Assembly: GCA_902773135.1 (NCBI GenBank) | Contig: CACYDP010000084.1 | Span: 1 to 64,000, forward strand | DNA from: an uncultured Ruminococcus sp. | GTDB taxonomy: Bacteria; Bacillota; Clostridia; Oscillospirales; Acutalibacteraceae | DNA: 64,000 nucleotides | Direction: 5' to 3' | Part shown: one piece after another, positions 62,725-64,000 of the stretch | How positions within the stretch are numbered: the stretch's first letter is position 1 | How the letters are laid out: every line of letters begins with the position of its first letter | The notes under the pieces: model-generated | Told to the model about the DNA's origin: nothing | What the model saw: the letters and a program-made list of their open reading frames with translations, nothing else | Database searches by the model: none | Made by a program: the position numbers and the translations under genes

Positions 62725-63548
62725 TGAGCGGAAAACTGTTTGTTGTGGGAACTCCGATAGGAAACTTGTCTGATTTTTCCCCCAGAGCCATTCAGACCCT
62801 GTCCGAAGCGGACTTTATTGCCGCCGAAGATACAAGGGTCACATTAAAATTACTGAATAAATTCAATATAAGCACACCAATGATTAGTTATCATAAATAT
62901 AATGCCAAAGAACGTGGAGAAGAAATAGTCAGGCGAATAGAAAACGGTGAAAATTGTGCCATTGTTACTGATGCCGGTATGCCCTGTATTTCTGATCCGG
63001 GAGAACCGCTGGTAAAACTATGTGCTGAAAAAGGCATTACCGTATGTGTTGTTCCCGGTCCTACGGCATTTGCATCTGCCGTTGCTGTTTCGGGACTGCC
63101 GACCGGACGCTTTACGTTTGAGGGCTTTTTAAGTGTAAACAAAAAGGAAAGGCGGGAACACCTTTTGTCGCTGCAAAAGGAAGTGCGTACGATGGTTTTT
63201 TATGAGGCACCGCATAAACTTTCCGCCGCACTGAAAGATATGTATGAAAATTTTGGTGACAGGAATGTGGCAATTGTTCGGGAATTGACGAAAATTCACG
63301 AGGAAGTTATCCGAACGACACTTTCGCAGGCTTGTGAGCAATATGCCGACAATCATCTGAAAGGCGAAATCGTTCTTGTCGTAGAGGGGACAAAAGAAAT
63401 CCCTGCGGAAGATATGACATTGGATTATGCCGTATCTGTTGCAAAACAGCTTGCAGAAAAAGGCTGTTCCCTTTCAGATGCCGCCAAGAGCAGTGCCAAG
63501 CTGACAGGATTTAAAAAAAGTGATATATATAAAAATCTGATAGACTGA
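62724..63548 (+). CDS. rsmI: 16S rRNA (cytidine-1402 2'-O)-methyltransferase
   Basis: The 274-residue enzyme starts with LFVVGTPIGNLSDFSPRA and has AAEDTR, TDAGMPCISDPG and PGPTA. It methylates C1402 of 16S rRNA at the decoding site. AAGGAGG precedes its ATG, and the start overlaps the trmN6 stop. Confidence 0.96.
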   Translation: MSGKLFVVGTPIGNLSDFSPRAIQTLSEADFIAAEDTRVTLKLLNKFNISTPMISYHKYNAKERGEEIVRRIENGENCAIVTDAGMPCISDPGEPLVKLCAEKGITVCVVPGPTAFASAVAVSGLPTGRFTFEGFLSVNKKERREHLLSLQKEVRTMVFYEAPHKLSAALKDMYENFGDRNVAIVRELTKIHEEVIRTTLSQACEQYADNHLKGEIVLVVEGTKEIPAEDMTLDYAVSVAKQLAEKGCSLSDAAKSSAKLTGFKKSDIYKNLID

Positions 63549-63580
63549 TAAAATTATTAAAGAAAGAAGTTGTTAAAATT

Positions 63581-64000
63581 ATGGATTTGATTCTTGCATC
63601 GACATCACCCAGAAGAAAACAAATTTTAAGCCTTGCTTATAATGATTTTAAGGTGATTAAATCTTATGTCAGAGAAATTGTTCCCAGTGATCTCGAGGTC
63701 GAAAAATGTCCGGAATACCTGGCAAAAGAAAAAGCGGAAACCGTTGCCAAAGGTTATGCAAAGGCACTTGTGGTAGGCTTTGATACCTCTGTGATCATAG
63801 ATGGAACCATACTGAATAAACCGAGAAATACCAGCGATGCAAGACAGATGATGGAAATGCTCTCGGGCAAAACACATATGGTAGTCACAGGCTGCTGCCT
63901 TTGTTATATGGGGCAAACACATTCCTTTTCCGAAACGACGGAAGTGGAATTTTATCCGATGACCGAAGAGGAAATCGAAAAATATATTGCCACTACTGAA
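63581..64000 (+). CDS. maf: Maf-family nucleoside triphosphate pyrophosphatase (3' end outside window)
   Basis: The frame runs open to the window edge for 140 residues. It starts MDLILASTSPRRKQIL (the STSPRR signature), then GFDTSVI with the catalytic Asp, NKPRN and LSGKTHMVVTG. Maf proteins hydrolyse dTTP, UTP or modified nucleotides and affect septum formation. It follows rsmI by 32 bases with only a weak ribosome binding site. Confidence 0.93.
   Translation, partial: MDLILASTSPRRKQILSLAYNDFKVIKSYVREIVPSDLEVEKCPEYLAKEKAETVAKGYAKALVVGFDTSVIIDGTILNKPRNTSDARQMMEMLSGKTHMVVTGCCLCYMGQTHSFSETTEVEFYPMTEEEIEKYIATTE

Overview
The window looks like chromosomal DNA of a low-to-moderate GC Gram-positive anaerobe of the Clostridia, most likely Oscillospiraceae/Ruminococcus-like. 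The evidence is consistent AGGAGG-type ribosome binding sites, sigma-A-like promoters, a B. subtilis-type ribDE-BA-H operon behind an FMN riboswitch, an ecfA1-ecfA2-ecfT-truA block, a DUF5711-like protein, a CD3324-like small protein, a BspA-type leucine-rich-repeat protein and several lipoproteins. Species assignment is inference. I saw no tRNA or rRNA genes, insertion sequences, prophage or CRISPR array.

Layout: 1-2.98 kb holds the end of an unknown protein, two adjacent lipoproteins and an M14 carboxypeptidase. 3.1-5.3 kb has a CobW-type GTPase, thymidylate kinase and TspO. 5.5-6.6 kb is an LRR surface protein. 6.8-11.1 kb (minus strand) is the riboflavin operon: FMN riboswitch with attenuator, ribD, ribE, ribBA, ribH, then a HAD phosphatase. 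11.2-15.3 kb carries lipoproteins flanking kptA-nnr. 15.7-23.8 kb is one long fatty-acid operon: fabH-fabD-fabG-fabF-accB-fabZ-accC-accD-accA. 24-29 kb has trmL, an ABC-F protein, a CBS protein, mnmA and queA. 29-30.3 kb is a small accessory patch: RelB-type antitoxin, truncated toxin, GNAT enzyme and CD3324-like protein. 30.6-36.4 kb has an EamA transporter, Smr protein, YerC, a methyltransferase, hslO, a kinase-like protein and ilvD. 36.4-40.6 kb has an RlmI-like methyltransferase and the ECF transporter core with truA. 40.7-49.7 kb has a propeller-like membrane protein, htpG, ftsK/spoIIIE, uppP, tepA and an unknown gene. 49.8-56.9 kb has an M3 peptidase, an ABC exporter and an ApgM-like protein. 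57-58.7 kb is amt-glnB behind a leader terminator. 58.9-64 kb has small membrane/HAD/PH-domain genes, a YitT protein, ferredoxin, trmN6, rsmI and the start of maf.

Most of the window is ordinary core genome. The points most worth following are a hairpin-forming repeat found four times about 12-18 kb apart; a HAD phosphatase that sits where the missing riboflavin-pathway phosphatase would be expected; an ABC-F protein with one intact and one dead ATP site; an ApgM-like protein that appears to have lost its active site; a transcription terminator placed between promoter and start codon of amt; and a toxin gene cut short beside its antitoxin.
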